This document shows positions 8,194 to 16,763 of a stretch of 36,336 bases of DNA, one piece after another. The notes below the pieces were generated by a model that saw only the letters and a list, made by a program, of their open reading frames with translations, did no database searches and was not told the origin of the DNA. The stretch's first letter is position 1; the number at the start of each line of letters is the position of its first letter. Location: contig JAFRLA010000022.1 in NCBI GenBank assembly GCA_017431465.1, positions 1 to 36,336 on the forward strand. The letters are read 5' to 3'. Position numbers and translations under genes: made by a program. The stretch comes from Candidatus Saccharimonadota bacterium (GTDB lineage Bacteria; Patescibacteriota; Saccharimonadia; Saccharimonadales; Saccharimonadaceae).

Positions 8194-9849
8194 TTAACTC
8201 TTTTTTTCAACCTTTTTAAGCTTTGAGATCTCTCTCAAAATCTCTTTTTGCTTATCAAGACTTGCTTCGTCGTCTTTATCTTCATACTCCTCGAGCTCTT
8301 GCGAAAGCTCAGCGACCTTTACCCGCCTAAGTTCCTCTTCTCGCCGAGTCCATAAATCTTTCGCTTCTTTTCTTAGCGCCGAAGTTTCCCAATCTTTATA
8401 TCTTGTCTCGAAAATCACCGAGAGTTCATCTAACTTCATCTCGTCTTCCGGAACTTCTAGCTGGATCTTCGCTCCAGCCTCCCCGCCATAAATCATAATC
8501 GCCAACAAATCATCTTCAATTCCCTGAAGCACCCGCGTATCGTTAGCCGAAAAATCCCCATTCTTCACAGTCTTAAGCCGCCGAACTCGCGAGATCTCCG
8601 ACACGTTTTTTGCCAACAAATCTTCGACCGAAACATCCAAAATCTTCGCTACTTTCTTCGCATAATGCTTTTTCTCAACCGGGTCCTTTAAATACGAAAT
8701 CAGCCGCATCGCCACGTCTGAATATTCCCGCTTCCCTTGCCCCGAAGTAATATCCAGCTTCTCTTCATACTTATCCAGCAGCCAATCTACCGCTGGCCGA
8801 AAATTTGAAACTGCTTCCTTCCAAAGTTCTGGTGATTTTTGAATCAACTCGTCTGGATCCTTCGCCCCATGATAATCCGAAATCACTGATAAATTCACGC
8901 CAATACCCCCCGCCAAATTTATCGCTCGCTCAGTCGCTTTTATTCCGGCGTCATCGCCATCATAAGCCAACCGAATATCATTCGAGAGTCTCGACAACGC
9001 CTTGAGCTGATATTCCGTCATCGCCGTGCCGCTCGTCGCTACCGCCTGTTTTACCCCCGCCTGATGCGACGAAATCACGTCCATATTCCCTTCTACAATT
9101 ACAATAAATCCTTCCTGCCGAATCGCTTCTTTTGCCTGATAAAAACCAAAAATATACCGCGACTTATTAAACAAAAACGTTTCCGGCGTGTTCAAATATT
9201 TTGGCTCACCCTTATCCAAAATTCGCGCTGTAAACCCAATCACCGCGCCACTAGTATCAATGAACGGCACCATCATCCGCCCGCGAAACAAATCGCGATC
9301 ATACTGTGTCAAAACCCCCGCATCCCTCATCTCGCGAATCGTATAACCTTTTTTCTTCAAAAACTCAGTTAAGGCCGCTCCCGAACTTGGCGAATAGCCG
9401 ATCCTAAAATCCTTAGCAGTCGCCCGGTTAAGATTCCGCTTATAAAATATATAATCAATCGCGGCTTTATTTTTTGTCATCGCCACCTGATAAAACTTAC
9501 AGGCTAACTCATTAATTTCTTTCGCCCGAACCTTTCGTTTCGCCTGCTCCTCGTCGCTCTTTGAGTATTTTTTTAGTTCAACCCCAGCCTGCGCCGCCAA
9601 TTTCTCTAACGCCTCGCGAAAAGAAATCCCCTCAACTTCCATAATAAACGTAAAAATATCCCCGCCCTTATTCGCCGAAAAATCATGCCAAATATTTTTA
9701 TCAGGAGAAACCATAAACGAAGGAGTCTTATCGACGCCCCAAGGCGACCGCCCTTTCAAATTCCTCCCGGCTCTTTTCAGCTCAATATACTGACCCACCA
9801 CATCTTCAACTGGAAGCCGAGATTTAATTTCCTCCTTCACATCTTCCAT
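8194..9849 (-). CDS. dnaG: DNA primase lacking the zinc-ligand residues
   Basis: Replicative primase, 551 aa. The N-terminal domain is recognisable (VEDVVGQYIELKRAGRNLKG, then KTPSFMVSPDKNIWHDFSAN), but the four zinc ligands of the CHC2 finger are gone: the CPFH motif reads SPWG (35-38) and CFGC reads DFSA (56-59). The catalytic core is intact: the RNA polymerase fold (IGYSPSSGAALTEFLKKKGY) and TOPRIM motifs IVIVEGNMDVISSHQAG and RLAYDGDDAGIKA. The C-terminal ~150 residues are acidic and helical, like helicase-binding domains. The finger normally takes part in template recognition, so this enzyme must manage without zinc. The -10 box ends 6 bases before the ATG. Confidence 0.93.
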   Translation of the reverse strand: MEDVKEEIKSRLPVEDVVGQYIELKRAGRNLKGRSPWGVDKTPSFMVSPDKNIWHDFSANKGGDIFTFIMEVEGISFREALEKLAAQAGVELKKYSKSDEEQAKRKVRAKEINELACKFYQVAMTKNKAAIDYIFYKRNLNRATAKDFRIGYSPSSGAALTEFLKKKGYTIREMRDAGVLTQYDRDLFRGRMMVPFIDTSGAVIGFTARILDKGEPKYLNTPETFLFNKSRYIFGFYQAKEAIRQEGFIVIVEGNMDVISSHQAGVKQAVATSGTAMTEYQLKALSRLSNDIRLAYDGDDAGIKATERAINLAGGIGVNLSVISDYHGAKDPDELIQKSPELWKEAVSNFRPAVDWLLDKYEEKLDITSGQGKREYSDVAMRLISYLKDPVEKKHYAKKVAKILDVSVEDLLAKNVSEISRVRRLKTVKNGDFSANDTRVLQGIEDDLLAIMIYGGEAGAKIQLEVPEDEMKLDELSVIFETRYKDWETSALRKEAKDLWTRREEELRRVKVAELSQELEEYEDKDDEASLDKQKEILREISKLKKVEKKS

Positions 9850-9855
9850 ATCTAT

Positions 9856-9864
9856 ATTATATCA
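9856..9864 (-). promoter_or_regulatory. dnaG extended -10 promoter, leaderless
   Basis: TGATATAAT read leftwards (TATAAT 9856-9861), 6 bases from the ATG at 9849. Confidence 0.75.
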
Positions 9865-9884
9865 CGCCAAAACATCCTAAAATA

Positions 9885-9893
9885 TGCTATAAT
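9885..9893 (+). promoter_or_regulatory. Extended -10 promoter of the one-pass membrane protein gene
   Basis: TGCTATAAT, with TATAAT at 9888-9893. Six bases separate it from the ATG at 9900. An ATG at 9894 would lie upstream of the transcription start and is therefore not used as the start here. Confidence 0.75.
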
Positions 9894-9899
9894 ATGCTT

Positions 9900-10514
9900 A
9901 TGGATAACATGGCGTATCTAAACCAGATTTCGGCGAGCAACCGCCCGGCCAAAACTTCTTCTGGTCCCTTCCCATTTTCGCCCAAGATCATGATCGGTCT
10001 TGGCGCGGCTATCGGTGCAATTATCCTTATTATAATTATTGGCTCAATTTTCGGCGGCGATAAAAACAGCGAGCAAACGCTCGTCCAGAAACTAAATCTC
10101 CGCTCCGAAAACCTTTCCCGTACTATCGAAGAATACAATCGCGATGTAAAATCCTCAAAACTCCGTTCTATGGGCAGCTCTCTGCGTACCGTCCTGAATG
10201 AAGCTTCCTCCCGTACTTCTGCTATTCTCGAAGAAGACTTTAGCTCCAAGAAAACCGACAAAAAAGTCGAGGAATCTGAAGCAACTTATATCGAAGAAGT
10301 CAATACTGCTCTCGAAGACGCCAAATTAAACGGCCTTCTAGACCGCGTATTTGTCCGCGAGATGACTTACCAAATTGGAATCTTGATGTCCATGGAATCT
10401 AACATCTCCAACAAAACCAAAAAATCCGACCTAAAAGATTTCCTAAGCGGCTCCTATTCAAACTTAGAAAACCTTTATAGCGAATTCTCAGAATACTCAG
10501 ACGAGACTACCTAG
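9900..10514 (+). CDS. Hypothetical one-pass membrane protein
   Basis: 204 aa, not recognised. A 30-residue Pro/Ser-rich N-terminus is followed by one strong hydrophobic helix (IMIGLGAAIGAIILIIIIGS, ~29-48) and then by ~150 charged, mostly helical residues with coiled-coil character (KLNLRSENLSRTIEEYNRDV). This suggests a membrane-anchored protein with a helical domain, though which side of the membrane it faces is not clear. I chose the ATG at 9900 because the -10 box ends at 9893. It lies 35 bases upstream of mscL, which has its own promoter, and is divergent from dnaG. Confidence 0.7.
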   Translation: MDNMAYLNQISASNRPAKTSSGPFPFSPKIMIGLGAAIGAIILIIIIGSIFGGDKNSEQTLVQKLNLRSENLSRTIEEYNRDVKSSKLRSMGSSLRTVLNEASSRTSAILEEDFSSKKTDKKVEESEATYIEEVNTALEDAKLNGLLDRVFVREMTYQIGILMSMESNISNKTKKSDLKDFLSGSYSNLENLYSEFSEYSDETT

Positions 10515-10531
10515 ACTCCCCTGTTAAGATA

Positions 10532-10540
10532 TGCTATAAT
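10532..10540 (+). promoter_or_regulatory. mscL extended -10 promoter
   Basis: TGCTATAAT (TATAAT 10535-10540), 9 bases before the ATG at 10550; the leader would be at most 2-3 bases. Confidence 0.72.
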
Positions 10541-10549
10541 TAATCTATT

Positions 10550-11014
10550 ATGAAGATTAGAGATAGCAAATTCATCAAAGAATTTAAAGAGTTTATTAAT
10601 CAAGGTAGCGTGATGGACCTCGCCGTCGGTATGGTCATCGGGGCTGCCTTTTCCAAAATCGTCAGCTCTCTCGTTGCCGATATTGTTATGCCGGTCGTCG
10701 GTATTCTGATCGGTGGCGTTGATTTCTCAGATTTAGTCATTAAAATCCCGAATTTCTTCGGTGGTGATACCGCCGCCCGCATCCAGGTCGGCAATTTTCT
10801 CCAGAACGTTGTCGATTTCCTCGTCGTCGCCATGGCCCTATTTATCGTCATTCGCGGAATTAACCGCATGAAAGAGCGCGCGGCAAAACGCCTAGGCAAA
10901 GTCGCAGCTGAAAAAGAAGAAAAGAAAGAAGAAAAAGCCGATAAACAAAATGAAGACACCGACAAAATCTTAAAAGACATTCTTGCTGAATTAAAAAAGC
11001 AGAACAAAAAATAG
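10550..11014 (+). CDS. mscL: Large-conductance mechanosensitive channel
   Basis: Osmotic safety valve in the cytoplasmic membrane, 154 aa. The N-terminal amphipathic segment (SKFIKEFKEFINQGSVMDLA) and TM1 (VGMVIGAAFSKIVSSLVADI) match the family closely, including the pore-lining GxxIGAAF pattern; TM2 is VVDFLVVAMALFIVIRGINR. The cytoplasmic tail is longer and more charged than in E. coli (136 aa), ending in a Lys/Glu-rich helix (EKEEKKEEKADKQNEDTDKI, LKDILAELKKQ). A hairpin overlapping the stop codon ends the transcript. Confidence 0.97.
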   Translation: MKIRDSKFIKEFKEFINQGSVMDLAVGMVIGAAFSKIVSSLVADIVMPVVGILIGGVDFSDLVIKIPNFFGGDTAARIQVGNFLQNVVDFLVVAMALFIVIRGINRMKERAAKRLGKVAAEKEEKKEEKADKQNEDTDKILKDILAELKKQNKK

Positions 11015-11043
11015 ATAAATCCCGCTTTCGCGGGATTTATCTA
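11012..11043. terminator. Bidirectional hairpin between mscL and the YjbR-like gene
   Basis: A perfect 14-bp stem (arms TAGATAAATCCCGC and GCGGGATTTATCTA) with loop TTTC. The left arm includes the mscL stop codon. There is no long T tract, but it sits exactly between two convergent genes. Confidence 0.75.
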
Positions 11044-11052
11044 CAACGGTAA

Positions 11053-11373
11053 CTATTGGTCACTTAAATTATAGCTCAATCTCACCAAATCCGCAAGTTC
11101 TTCTTCCGACAATTGTCCCGATAAAACTACTTCTATTCCGCCGCGCCCAAAATAGCGGCTTTCCATTACGCTTTCGTATTTCTCGCGAAGCAATCCCCCA
11201 AGTTTCCGATCCGTCCGAACCTCTATCGTGTTTTTTCTTACAACCAGAAATGCCTTTCCCTCTTCAGAAACTTTACAAACTAAAACTTCTTCAGTATCAA
11301 CACCTTCTCCAACAGTTTTTTTCTCTTCAAAAAAACTACCAAGTCCGCCTACTTTAGAAACGTCAAATACCAT
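11053..11373 (-). CDS. MmcQ/YjbR-like protein
   Basis: 106 aa. The second half fits the YjbR (CyaY-like fold) pattern: FLVVRKNTIEVRTDRKLGGL, REKYESVMESRYFGRGGIEV and LSEEELADLVRLSYNL, corresponding to LR..Y..V......W..V.L......eL..L...SY. Family members are small putative DNA-binding proteins of unclear role. The ATG lies inside the end of orn (25-base overlap) and has GGGGAG five bases upstream, so translation is probably coupled. Third gene of argS-orn-yjbR. Confidence 0.65.
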   Translation of the reverse strand: MVFDVSKVGGLGSFFEEKKTVGEGVDTEEVLVCKVSEEGKAFLVVRKNTIEVRTDRKLGGLLREKYESVMESRYFGRGGIEVVLSGQLSEEELADLVRLSYNLSDQ

Positions 11374-11909
11374 TTCAGCTCCCCAATAGAACCTTTAATA
11401 TCTGCCAACGCTCGGTGATCCTCGCGCTTTGTGTACCTCAAATGTTTCGCACCTTCGAAATACAATTTCCACGCCGAAACATCCAACATCCGATAATGCA
11501 ACTTCTTCGACAACTCCGGCCACTCAATATCAATAAACTTTCGATCTTGGTGAATCGAATTGCCAGCAAGAATAATCTTTCCTTTATACTTCGATTCTCC
11601 CGGTATCGCCGATTCAGCAAAATTCTTAGTAATCCAATTGAGCAAATCTTTTTCAACTTCCTCCGCAGATTTTCCTTCATCATTTTTCGAAACTAAAGCT
11701 TTGTATGATTCCGGATTCTCATCCCAGAATTTTCCAACCATCCGCTCTTTCACGATCTCCGGATCAACTTTTACTGTCGCAGTAAACTCGGCCGTCGGCT
11801 CCAAATCCCAACCCGTCGCCACCGCCGCAACTTCCATAATTTTATCTTTGCCCGGCTCAAGCCCGGTCATCTCTAAATCTACCCAAAGCAACGTCGCTGT
11901 TTTTGCCAT
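11349..11909 (-). CDS. orn: Oligoribonuclease
   Basis: 3'-5' exonuclease that degrades two- to five-base RNAs in the cytoplasm. DEDDh motifs are all visible: LLWVDLEMTGLE (Exo I, residues 7-18), AGNSIHQDRKFI (Exo II), the YRMLDVSAWKLY strand, and HRALADIKGS (Exo III with catalytic His and Asp). 186 aa, normal length. Its ATG overlaps the argS stop by one base (TAATG), with GAGGAG upstream. Together with a degenerate NrnA-like protein at the left edge, this is the only clear nanoRNase in the window. Confidence 0.95.
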   Translation of the reverse strand: MAKTATLLWVDLEMTGLEPGKDKIMEVAAVATGWDLEPTAEFTATVKVDPEIVKERMVGKFWDENPESYKALVSKNDEGKSAEEVEKDLLNWITKNFAESAIPGESKYKGKIILAGNSIHQDRKFIDIEWPELSKKLHYRMLDVSAWKLYFEGAKHLRYTKREDHRALADIKGSIGELKWYLTFLK

Positions 11910-13582
11910 TACATCTCCTCCGAGACCTCAATCCCCATTAAATTTAACCCGTGCGTCATCACGCTAAGATAAACTGCCACTATATTTGTTCTCATCGCCT
12001 CTTCTTCACTTCCCGCAACTTTCACATTCTCGTAAAACCTCGAGAACTCTTGCGAGACTTCAAACAAATAGTTAGCCAACTTGTGCGGTGCAAGCTCCGT
12101 CACCGCCTCAGAAAGCACTTCCTTATATTCAAATACTTTCCGCAGTAGCGTCTTCTCATACCCATTCAAAACTGCCCCGCTTGCCAACTCGCCCGTCACG
12201 TTCCCAACCGCCGCCAGAATCTTTTTGGCACGCACCGCCGAATACTGCAAATAAACGCCGCTATTCCCCGTCGTAGAAACGCTCGCCTTAGCATCAAACT
12301 CAATATTCCCGCCAACTTTATACTTCAAAAACGCATATTTAATCGCGCCTAACGCTACCTGAAAATCTGTAGGCACTAGCTCCGAAACCTCGTCTAATAC
12401 ATCAACCGCACGAATAAAATTCCCCTTCCTAGATGACATTTTTTCATTCCCCGGCAACCGCACATTCCCATGCGTAATATGCTTCGTTTTCTCAACCAAC
12501 TCTGGCGCATAAAGCGAAATCGACTTCAAAACCACCTTCATATAATCAATAATATCGTTGCCCGTAATCACTACCGACTGATCAAAATGATAATCATCCC
12601 ACTTCGTAAAAATCAGCCCAACGTCCTTTGCCTCGTACGTCGGCAAACCCTCCTTATTAATGAACACGCGTGTGTGCAAATCATATTTCTCGCCCGGGAA
12701 AATCACCGCCCCGTCCGAATCCTCATAGACTTCGCCGACGTGCTTACGCACCTCATCCAACCCTCGCTTTGCGACCATGGATTCCGGATAATATTTATCA
12801 AATTTTACTCCAATCCGCGCATAAAAATCGTTAAAATACTGATAACTGACCTCTCGTCCGCGCCAATAAAGCTCCGCCAACCGAGCCATCTCCGCATCAT
12901 CCCAATCAAACTCCGTTCCTTTTTCCGCGATCTGATAAATCTTTTTATTCAGTTCAACAATTTCTGCTTTAGCCTTCTCATCTTCTTCGTATGCCCGAGT
13001 CCCTTCAACATAACATTTCGCGATCGTTTCAATATTCTCTGTATCCTCGTCATTCTTCAAGACAGCATACAAAGTTTTCGCAACGTGTAACCCAACATCT
13101 CCGCCAAAATTCGCCCGAATAACCTTCCCGCCAGCGAATTCTACTAGCCGCGACATCGCATCGCCAACAATAGAAGTATAAAGATGCCCAACGTGCAAGA
13201 CTTTAAACGGGTTTGGATCCGAAAATTCACAAACCACAGTTTTCCCAGAATATTCATCTCGTGATATATTTTTTTCAAAATTATCCTGAAAATCCGCCAA
13301 TTTTGTTACATAATATTCATCAAATGCTATAAAATTCAAGAATCCCGGCCCCGCGACCGAAACTGAAAACGGGAAATTCGAAGGAAGCTCAGAAATAATT
13401 TTCTCCGCCACTTCCCGCGGCGCCGCATGCACCTTTGAGGCCAGCTGCATCGCCACATTCGACGAAAAGTCCGCACCAGAACCTTCCGGCGCCAAAGTTA
13501 CTTCTACCAAAAAATCATCCGACAACGCCTCGCCAAAAACCTGCCGCGCCGCCAAATTTAACTTCTCACGAATCTCTTCCAT
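11909..13582 (-). CDS. argS: Arginyl-tRNA synthetase
   Basis: Class I synthetase, 557 aa. N-terminal Add1-type tRNA-binding domain (1-~110), then the HIGH-type motif NPFKVLHVGHLYTSIVGDAM (HVGH), KMSSRKGNFI for the KMSKS loop, and a C-terminal anticodon-binding helical domain (SGVYLQYSAVRAKKILAAVG, HKLANYLFEVSQEFSRFYEN). The latter signatures are typical of ArgRS DALR domains. First gene of a three-gene cluster; the -10 box ends 7 bases before the ATG. Confidence 0.96.
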   Translation of the reverse strand: MEEIREKLNLAARQVFGEALSDDFLVEVTLAPEGSGADFSSNVAMQLASKVHAAPREVAEKIISELPSNFPFSVSVAGPGFLNFIAFDEYYVTKLADFQDNFEKNISRDEYSGKTVVCEFSDPNPFKVLHVGHLYTSIVGDAMSRLVEFAGGKVIRANFGGDVGLHVAKTLYAVLKNDEDTENIETIAKCYVEGTRAYEEDEKAKAEIVELNKKIYQIAEKGTEFDWDDAEMARLAELYWRGREVSYQYFNDFYARIGVKFDKYYPESMVAKRGLDEVRKHVGEVYEDSDGAVIFPGEKYDLHTRVFINKEGLPTYEAKDVGLIFTKWDDYHFDQSVVITGNDIIDYMKVVLKSISLYAPELVEKTKHITHGNVRLPGNEKMSSRKGNFIRAVDVLDEVSELVPTDFQVALGAIKYAFLKYKVGGNIEFDAKASVSTTGNSGVYLQYSAVRAKKILAAVGNVTGELASGAVLNGYEKTLLRKVFEYKEVLSEAVTELAPHKLANYLFEVSQEFSRFYENVKVAGSEEEAMRTNIVAVYLSVMTHGLNLMGIEVSEEM

Positions 13583-13589
13583 CTCTTAT

Positions 13590-13598
13590 ATTATAGCA
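13590..13598 (-). promoter_or_regulatory. argS extended -10 promoter, leaderless
   Basis: TGCTATAAT read leftwards (TATAAT 13590-13595), 7 bases from the ATG at 13582. It lies in the 19-base gap after pyrG. Confidence 0.75.
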
Positions 13599-13601
13599 GC
13601 T

Positions 13602-15242
13602 TTAGAGTAAACTCTCAACAAACTTCATGAACAGCGGGTGGACATCTAGCGGCCGCGATTTAAACTCTGGGTGCGCCTGTGTCGCCATAAAGAATTTACA
13701 CTTCGGCGCCTCGATAAATTCAACTAACTTGCCATCCGGCGAAGTACCAGAAACCTCAATGCCACCCTTAGAAATTGCCTTTAAATATTTCTGATTGACT
13801 TCGTAACGGTGACGGTGACGCTCGATAATATTGCCATTGAACTTCGGATCTTTCTTAAATGCCCCATCACGATAAACCGCGTAAGTCTTCGAACTCTTTT
13901 TCAGTTTTGCCGGATAATCACCTAGCCGCATCGTCCCACCAGTCGACTCTTTCCCCGCCTGGCCATCCATAATGTAGATAATATTTTCGAAATTTCTTGG
14001 CTTCTTAAAGTCGGCATCTTTCAAAAACTCTTCCGAGCCAGCCCCAGAAAGTCCGCCACGCCGCGCCGCCGCAACACACGCCATTTGCATACCCAAACAA
14101 AGCCCAAGATATGGCTTGTCATTTTCGAGCGCAAACTCCGCCGCCCTAATTTTTCCTTCGCAACCGCGTACACCAAATCCGCCTGGCACAACCAGTCCGT
14201 CGACTTTTTCAAAGTCCTTCTCAGTCGCCTTCTCCGCATTGATCCACTTAATCTCAAGGTTAACATCATTCCACGCCGCCGCTGCCTTAAGAGCCTCGGT
14301 TACACAAATATAAGTGTCGTCATTCCCGACATATTTCGCAACCAAACCAACTTTAACAGTCTTATCGTACTTCGTATTTCGCCGCTCGGAAAATTCTTCC
14401 CATCTCCTCATGTCCGGCTCAGAATCATCATCCATAAAATCGTTCAAAATATTTAGAACGCCCGACTTCAAAACATTAAACGGCACATCATAAACCGAGT
14501 TAATGTCCGGCAGATTTACCACCGCATCCGAAGAAATACCTGCGAATTTCGCAATCTTCTCACAAATCGCCCTCGGCGCCGGCTTTTCCGTCCTAACACA
14601 TACGATGTCCGGAATAATCCCAAATCCCCGAAGGTCGATCAGCGCATTTTGCGCCGGCTTTGTCTTCAGCTCTTTAGAAGTATTGATCCACGGCACATAA
14701 ACCACCGAGAGATACAGACAATTTCTCTTCCCAACCATATTCGCAAACAACCGAATCGCTTCAATAAACGCCATTCCCTCAAAATCACCAACCGTTCCAC
14801 CAATCTCAACGATATGAACGTCCGACCCAGCACTCGCTTTTGCAATTTTCTCCTGAACAAGATCCGTAAAATGCGGAATTAGCTGAACGGTCTTTCCGCG
14901 AAAGCCGCCAGAACGTTCTTTTTCAATTAGCTCTTTATAAATTCCACCAGAAAGCGTAATCGAATATTTTGACGTCTCAAAATCAAGAAATCTCTCATAA
15001 TGTCCGAGGTCCAAGTCCGTTTCCACGCCATCATGCGTAACGTAACATTCGCCATGCTCCACTGGATTTAAAAGTCCCGCATCAACATTAAGATACGGGT
15101 CGCATTTCTGCATCGTAACCTTGTAGCCCTTAGCTTTCAAAATCGCACCCATTGATGCTGCTGTAATTCCCTTCCCGACGCCAGACAAGACTCCGCCAGT
15201 CACGAAAATATACTTACACTGTTTATTTTTCTTTGCGGACAT
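13602..15242 (-). CDS. pyrG: CTP synthase
   Basis: Makes CTP from UTP, ATP and glutamine, 546 aa. Synthetase domain: KYIFVTGGVLSGVGKGITAA (P-loop), QKCDPYLNVDAGLLNPVEHG, ETDLDLGHYERFL, VHIVEIGGTVGDFEGMAF. Glutaminase domain: GLVVPGGFGVRGCEGKIRAA, nucleophile Cys in YLGLCLGMQMACV, and catalytic His/Glu in TQAHPEFKSRP. Preceded by a leader of ~40 bases with a strong ribosome binding site (AGGAGGTG), unlike its leaderless neighbours. Confidence 0.97.
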   Translation of the reverse strand: MSAKKNKQCKYIFVTGGVLSGVGKGITAASMGAILKAKGYKVTMQKCDPYLNVDAGLLNPVEHGECYVTHDGVETDLDLGHYERFLDFETSKYSITLSGGIYKELIEKERSGGFRGKTVQLIPHFTDLVQEKIAKASAGSDVHIVEIGGTVGDFEGMAFIEAIRLFANMVGKRNCLYLSVVYVPWINTSKELKTKPAQNALIDLRGFGIIPDIVCVRTEKPAPRAICEKIAKFAGISSDAVVNLPDINSVYDVPFNVLKSGVLNILNDFMDDDSEPDMRRWEEFSERRNTKYDKTVKVGLVAKYVGNDDTYICVTEALKAAAAWNDVNLEIKWINAEKATEKDFEKVDGLVVPGGFGVRGCEGKIRAAEFALENDKPYLGLCLGMQMACVAAARRGGLSGAGSEEFLKDADFKKPRNFENIIYIMDGQAGKESTGGTMRLGDYPAKLKKSSKTYAVYRDGAFKKDPKFNGNIIERHRHRYEVNQKYLKAISKGGIEVSGTSPDGKLVEFIEAPKCKFFMATQAHPEFKSRPLDVHPLFMKFVESLL

Positions 15243-15289
15243 TAAGACACCTCCTTCCCACCGCTTAACTTAATAAACCTCTTATCTCT

Positions 15290-15298
15290 ATTTTACCA
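15290..15298 (-). promoter_or_regulatory. pyrG extended -10 promoter
   Basis: TGGTAAAAT read leftwards (TAAAAT 15290-15295), followed by a ~40-base leader carrying AGGAGGTG before the ATG at 15242. Confidence 0.65.
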
Positions 15299-15300
15299 CA

Positions 15301-15711
15301 TTAATCACGCCGCGGCCTTAAAATCTTTTGCAAAAAATATCCAACAATCCCGCCCGCGCAGTTCAAGAGAATGTCGTCAACATCAAACACTCGCCCAATT
15401 TGTTTCTGCGCAAATTCAATCCCAACCGGCACGCCTAAAATTAAAATCATCGCAATAAAGAACCCAAAAAATCCCCGCCCCGAGAAATATCCCACAAAAA
15501 ACCCAAACGGCAAAAACATTACAACATTCCCAACCACGTTCAGCCAAAAATCAATACTTGAAACCGGGTACCGCTGAATCGTCGAAAATAAAGTATAGTT
15601 CACGCCACCATCATAATCATTCAGATCGCCCTTAAACACAATCATCGCGATTAGGAGTACATACGCCGCAAACGCGATAAGCGCCAAAACTCGCAAAATT
15701 AACTTAATCAT
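15301..15711 (-). CDS. VanZ-like membrane protein
   Basis: 136 aa with four hydrophobic helices. [20 protein letters not shown] and [20 protein letters not shown] followed by [15 protein letters not shown] are the classic VanZ signatures (N..GN...F.P.G and E..Q.....R..D..D...N..G...G). VanZ proteins are linked to teicoplanin resistance and envelope functions in Firmicutes; the role here is not known. Ends one base before the -10 region of pyrG. Leaderless promoter 7 bases before the ATG. Confidence 0.85.
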   Translation of the reverse strand: MIKLILRVLALIAFAAYVLLIAMIVFKGDLNDYDGGVNYTLFSTIQRYPVSSIDFWLNVVGNVVMFLPFGFFVGYFSGRGFFGFFIAMILILGVPVGIEFAQKQIGRVFDVDDILLNCAGGIVGYFLQKILRPRRD

Positions 15712-15718
15712 TATCTAT

Positions 15719-15727
15719 ATTATATCA
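15719..15727 (-). promoter_or_regulatory. VanZ-like gene promoter, leaderless
   Basis: TGATATAAT read leftwards (TATAAT 15719-15724), 7 bases from the ATG at 15711. It abuts the T tract of the tRNA-Ser terminator. Confidence 0.72.
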
Positions 15728-15748
15728 AAAAAACGGCCAGGATGCCGC
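15727..15748 (-). terminator. Terminator of tRNA-Ser(GGA)
   Basis: Read leftwards: GCGGC, loop ATCCTG, GCCGT (five pairs, one G-U), then seven T. It starts six bases after the tRNA CCA. Confidence 0.6.
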
Positions 15749-15753
15749 TTAGA

Positions 15754-15843
15754 TGGCGGTAGAGACAGGATTCGAACCTGCGATACGGTTTCCCGCATAC
15801 ACGCTTTCCAAGCGTGCGCCTTCAACCACTCGGCCACTCTACC
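15754..15843 (-). tRNA. tRNA-Ser (anticodon GGA)
   Basis: 90 bases including an encoded CCA. Acceptor GGTAGAG pairs with CTCTACC, discriminator G. The anticodon stem is CACGC/GCGTG with loop TTGGAAA, giving GGA (reads UCC/UCU). A long variable arm typical of serine tRNAs and the TTCGAAT T-loop are present. The -10 box ends 10 bases upstream of the first base, so the 5' leader is only about 3-4 bases. Confidence 0.96.
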
Positions 15844-15853
15844 ATGCTTTTCT

Positions 15854-15862
15854 ATTTTATCA
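15854..15862 (-). promoter_or_regulatory. tRNA-Ser(GGA) promoter
   Basis: TGATAAAAT read leftwards (TAAAAT 15854-15859), 10 bases before the tRNA 5' end at 15843. Confidence 0.65.
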
Positions 15863-15886
15863 TAAACCCACACGATATTCTACCCC

Positions 15887-15915
15887 TTGCATTTTCCCTT
15901 AAAGTGTGCTATAAT
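15887..15915 (+). promoter_or_regulatory. Promoter of the ABC exporter operon
   Basis: TTGCAT (15887-15892), 17-base spacer ending in TGC, then TATAAT (15910-15915). Leader of ~38 bases with GTGTGGAG before the ATG at 15960. Confidence 0.75.
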
Positions 15916-15959
15916 AAATCCAATACTAATCCGGGTGGCGTAAAAAGTGTGGAGAAACG

Positions 15960-16763
15960 ATGGTTGCAGACAACAGCGTCATTATCGATTTGAAAAAAAT
16001 CTGTAAACGTTACGGCTATGGTGACGCTGCCATCTTTGCGCTTCGCGATTTTGACTTACAAGTAAAACAGGGCGAATTTATTATGATCATGGGGCCGTCC
16101 GGCTGCGGCAAAACGACCCTCCTAAATGTCCTCGGCTTGCTCGATAAGGCCAGCGATGGGACTTATTACCTAAACGGTACCCCTGTCGATCGCATCAGCA
16201 ATCGCAAAAAAGCCAAATTCCGAAGTCGTAAAATCGGCATCATCTTCCAAGATTTTAACCTTATCCCGACCTTGAATATTCTTGATAATGTTACGATGCC
16301 GCTCGTCTACTCCGGCTTTACTAAACCTCGCCGCGAGAAAAAAGCTGACGAAGTTTTAAGTCGCTTTCATCTCCAACCGAAAGAATATTATATGCCAAAC
16401 CAGCTTTCCGGCGGCCAAAAGCAGCGCGTTGCTATCGCTCGCTCACTCATCGCCGAACCAGAAATTATTCTCGCCGACGAGCCGACTGGCAACCTCGATT
16501 CTCGCTCCGCTCATATCGTAATGGAAGGGCTAAAAGCCATTCACGAGGAAGGCAATACTATTATAATGGTGACTCATAACCCGAGTTTGACGACTTATGC
16601 CACTCGCGTAATTCATATGCTAGACGGTCAAATCGACACTGATATTAAGACTGTTGCGGATAAAGATCTGCCTGAGCCAGTATCAGTCCACTTCCATAAA
16701 CATCCAAAGAAGACCGTTGTCGAAACCAACACAACAGTCGTCGAAGAGGAGGATCTACTGTAA
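15960..16763 (+). CDS. ABC transporter ATPase, MacB/LolD type
   Basis: 267 aa. Walker [11 protein letters not shown]-loop [17 protein letters not shown], signature [17 protein letters not shown], Walker [14 protein letters not shown] and switch His in IIMVTHNPS are all intact. This is the LolD/MacB subfamily, which powers mechanotransmission exporters rather than classical channel transporters. The C-terminal ~45 residues are an extension with repeated Thr/Val/Glu. The stop overlaps the permease ATG (TAATG), preceded by GAGGAGGAT. Substrate unknown; peptides, lipoproteins or antibiotics are typical. Confidence 0.94.
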   Translation: MVADNSVIIDLKKICKRYGYGDAAIFALRDFDLQVKQGEFIMIMGPSGCGKTTLLNVLGLLDKASDGTYYLNGTPVDRISNRKKAKFRSRKIGIIFQDFNLIPTLNILDNVTMPLVYSGFTKPRREKKADEVLSRFHLQPKEYYMPNQLSGGQKQRVAIARSLIAEPEIILADEPTGNLDSRSAHIVMEGLKAIHEEGNTIIMVTHNPSLTTYATRVIHMLDGQIDTDIKTVADKDLPEPVSVHFHKHPKKTVVETNTTVVEEEDLL

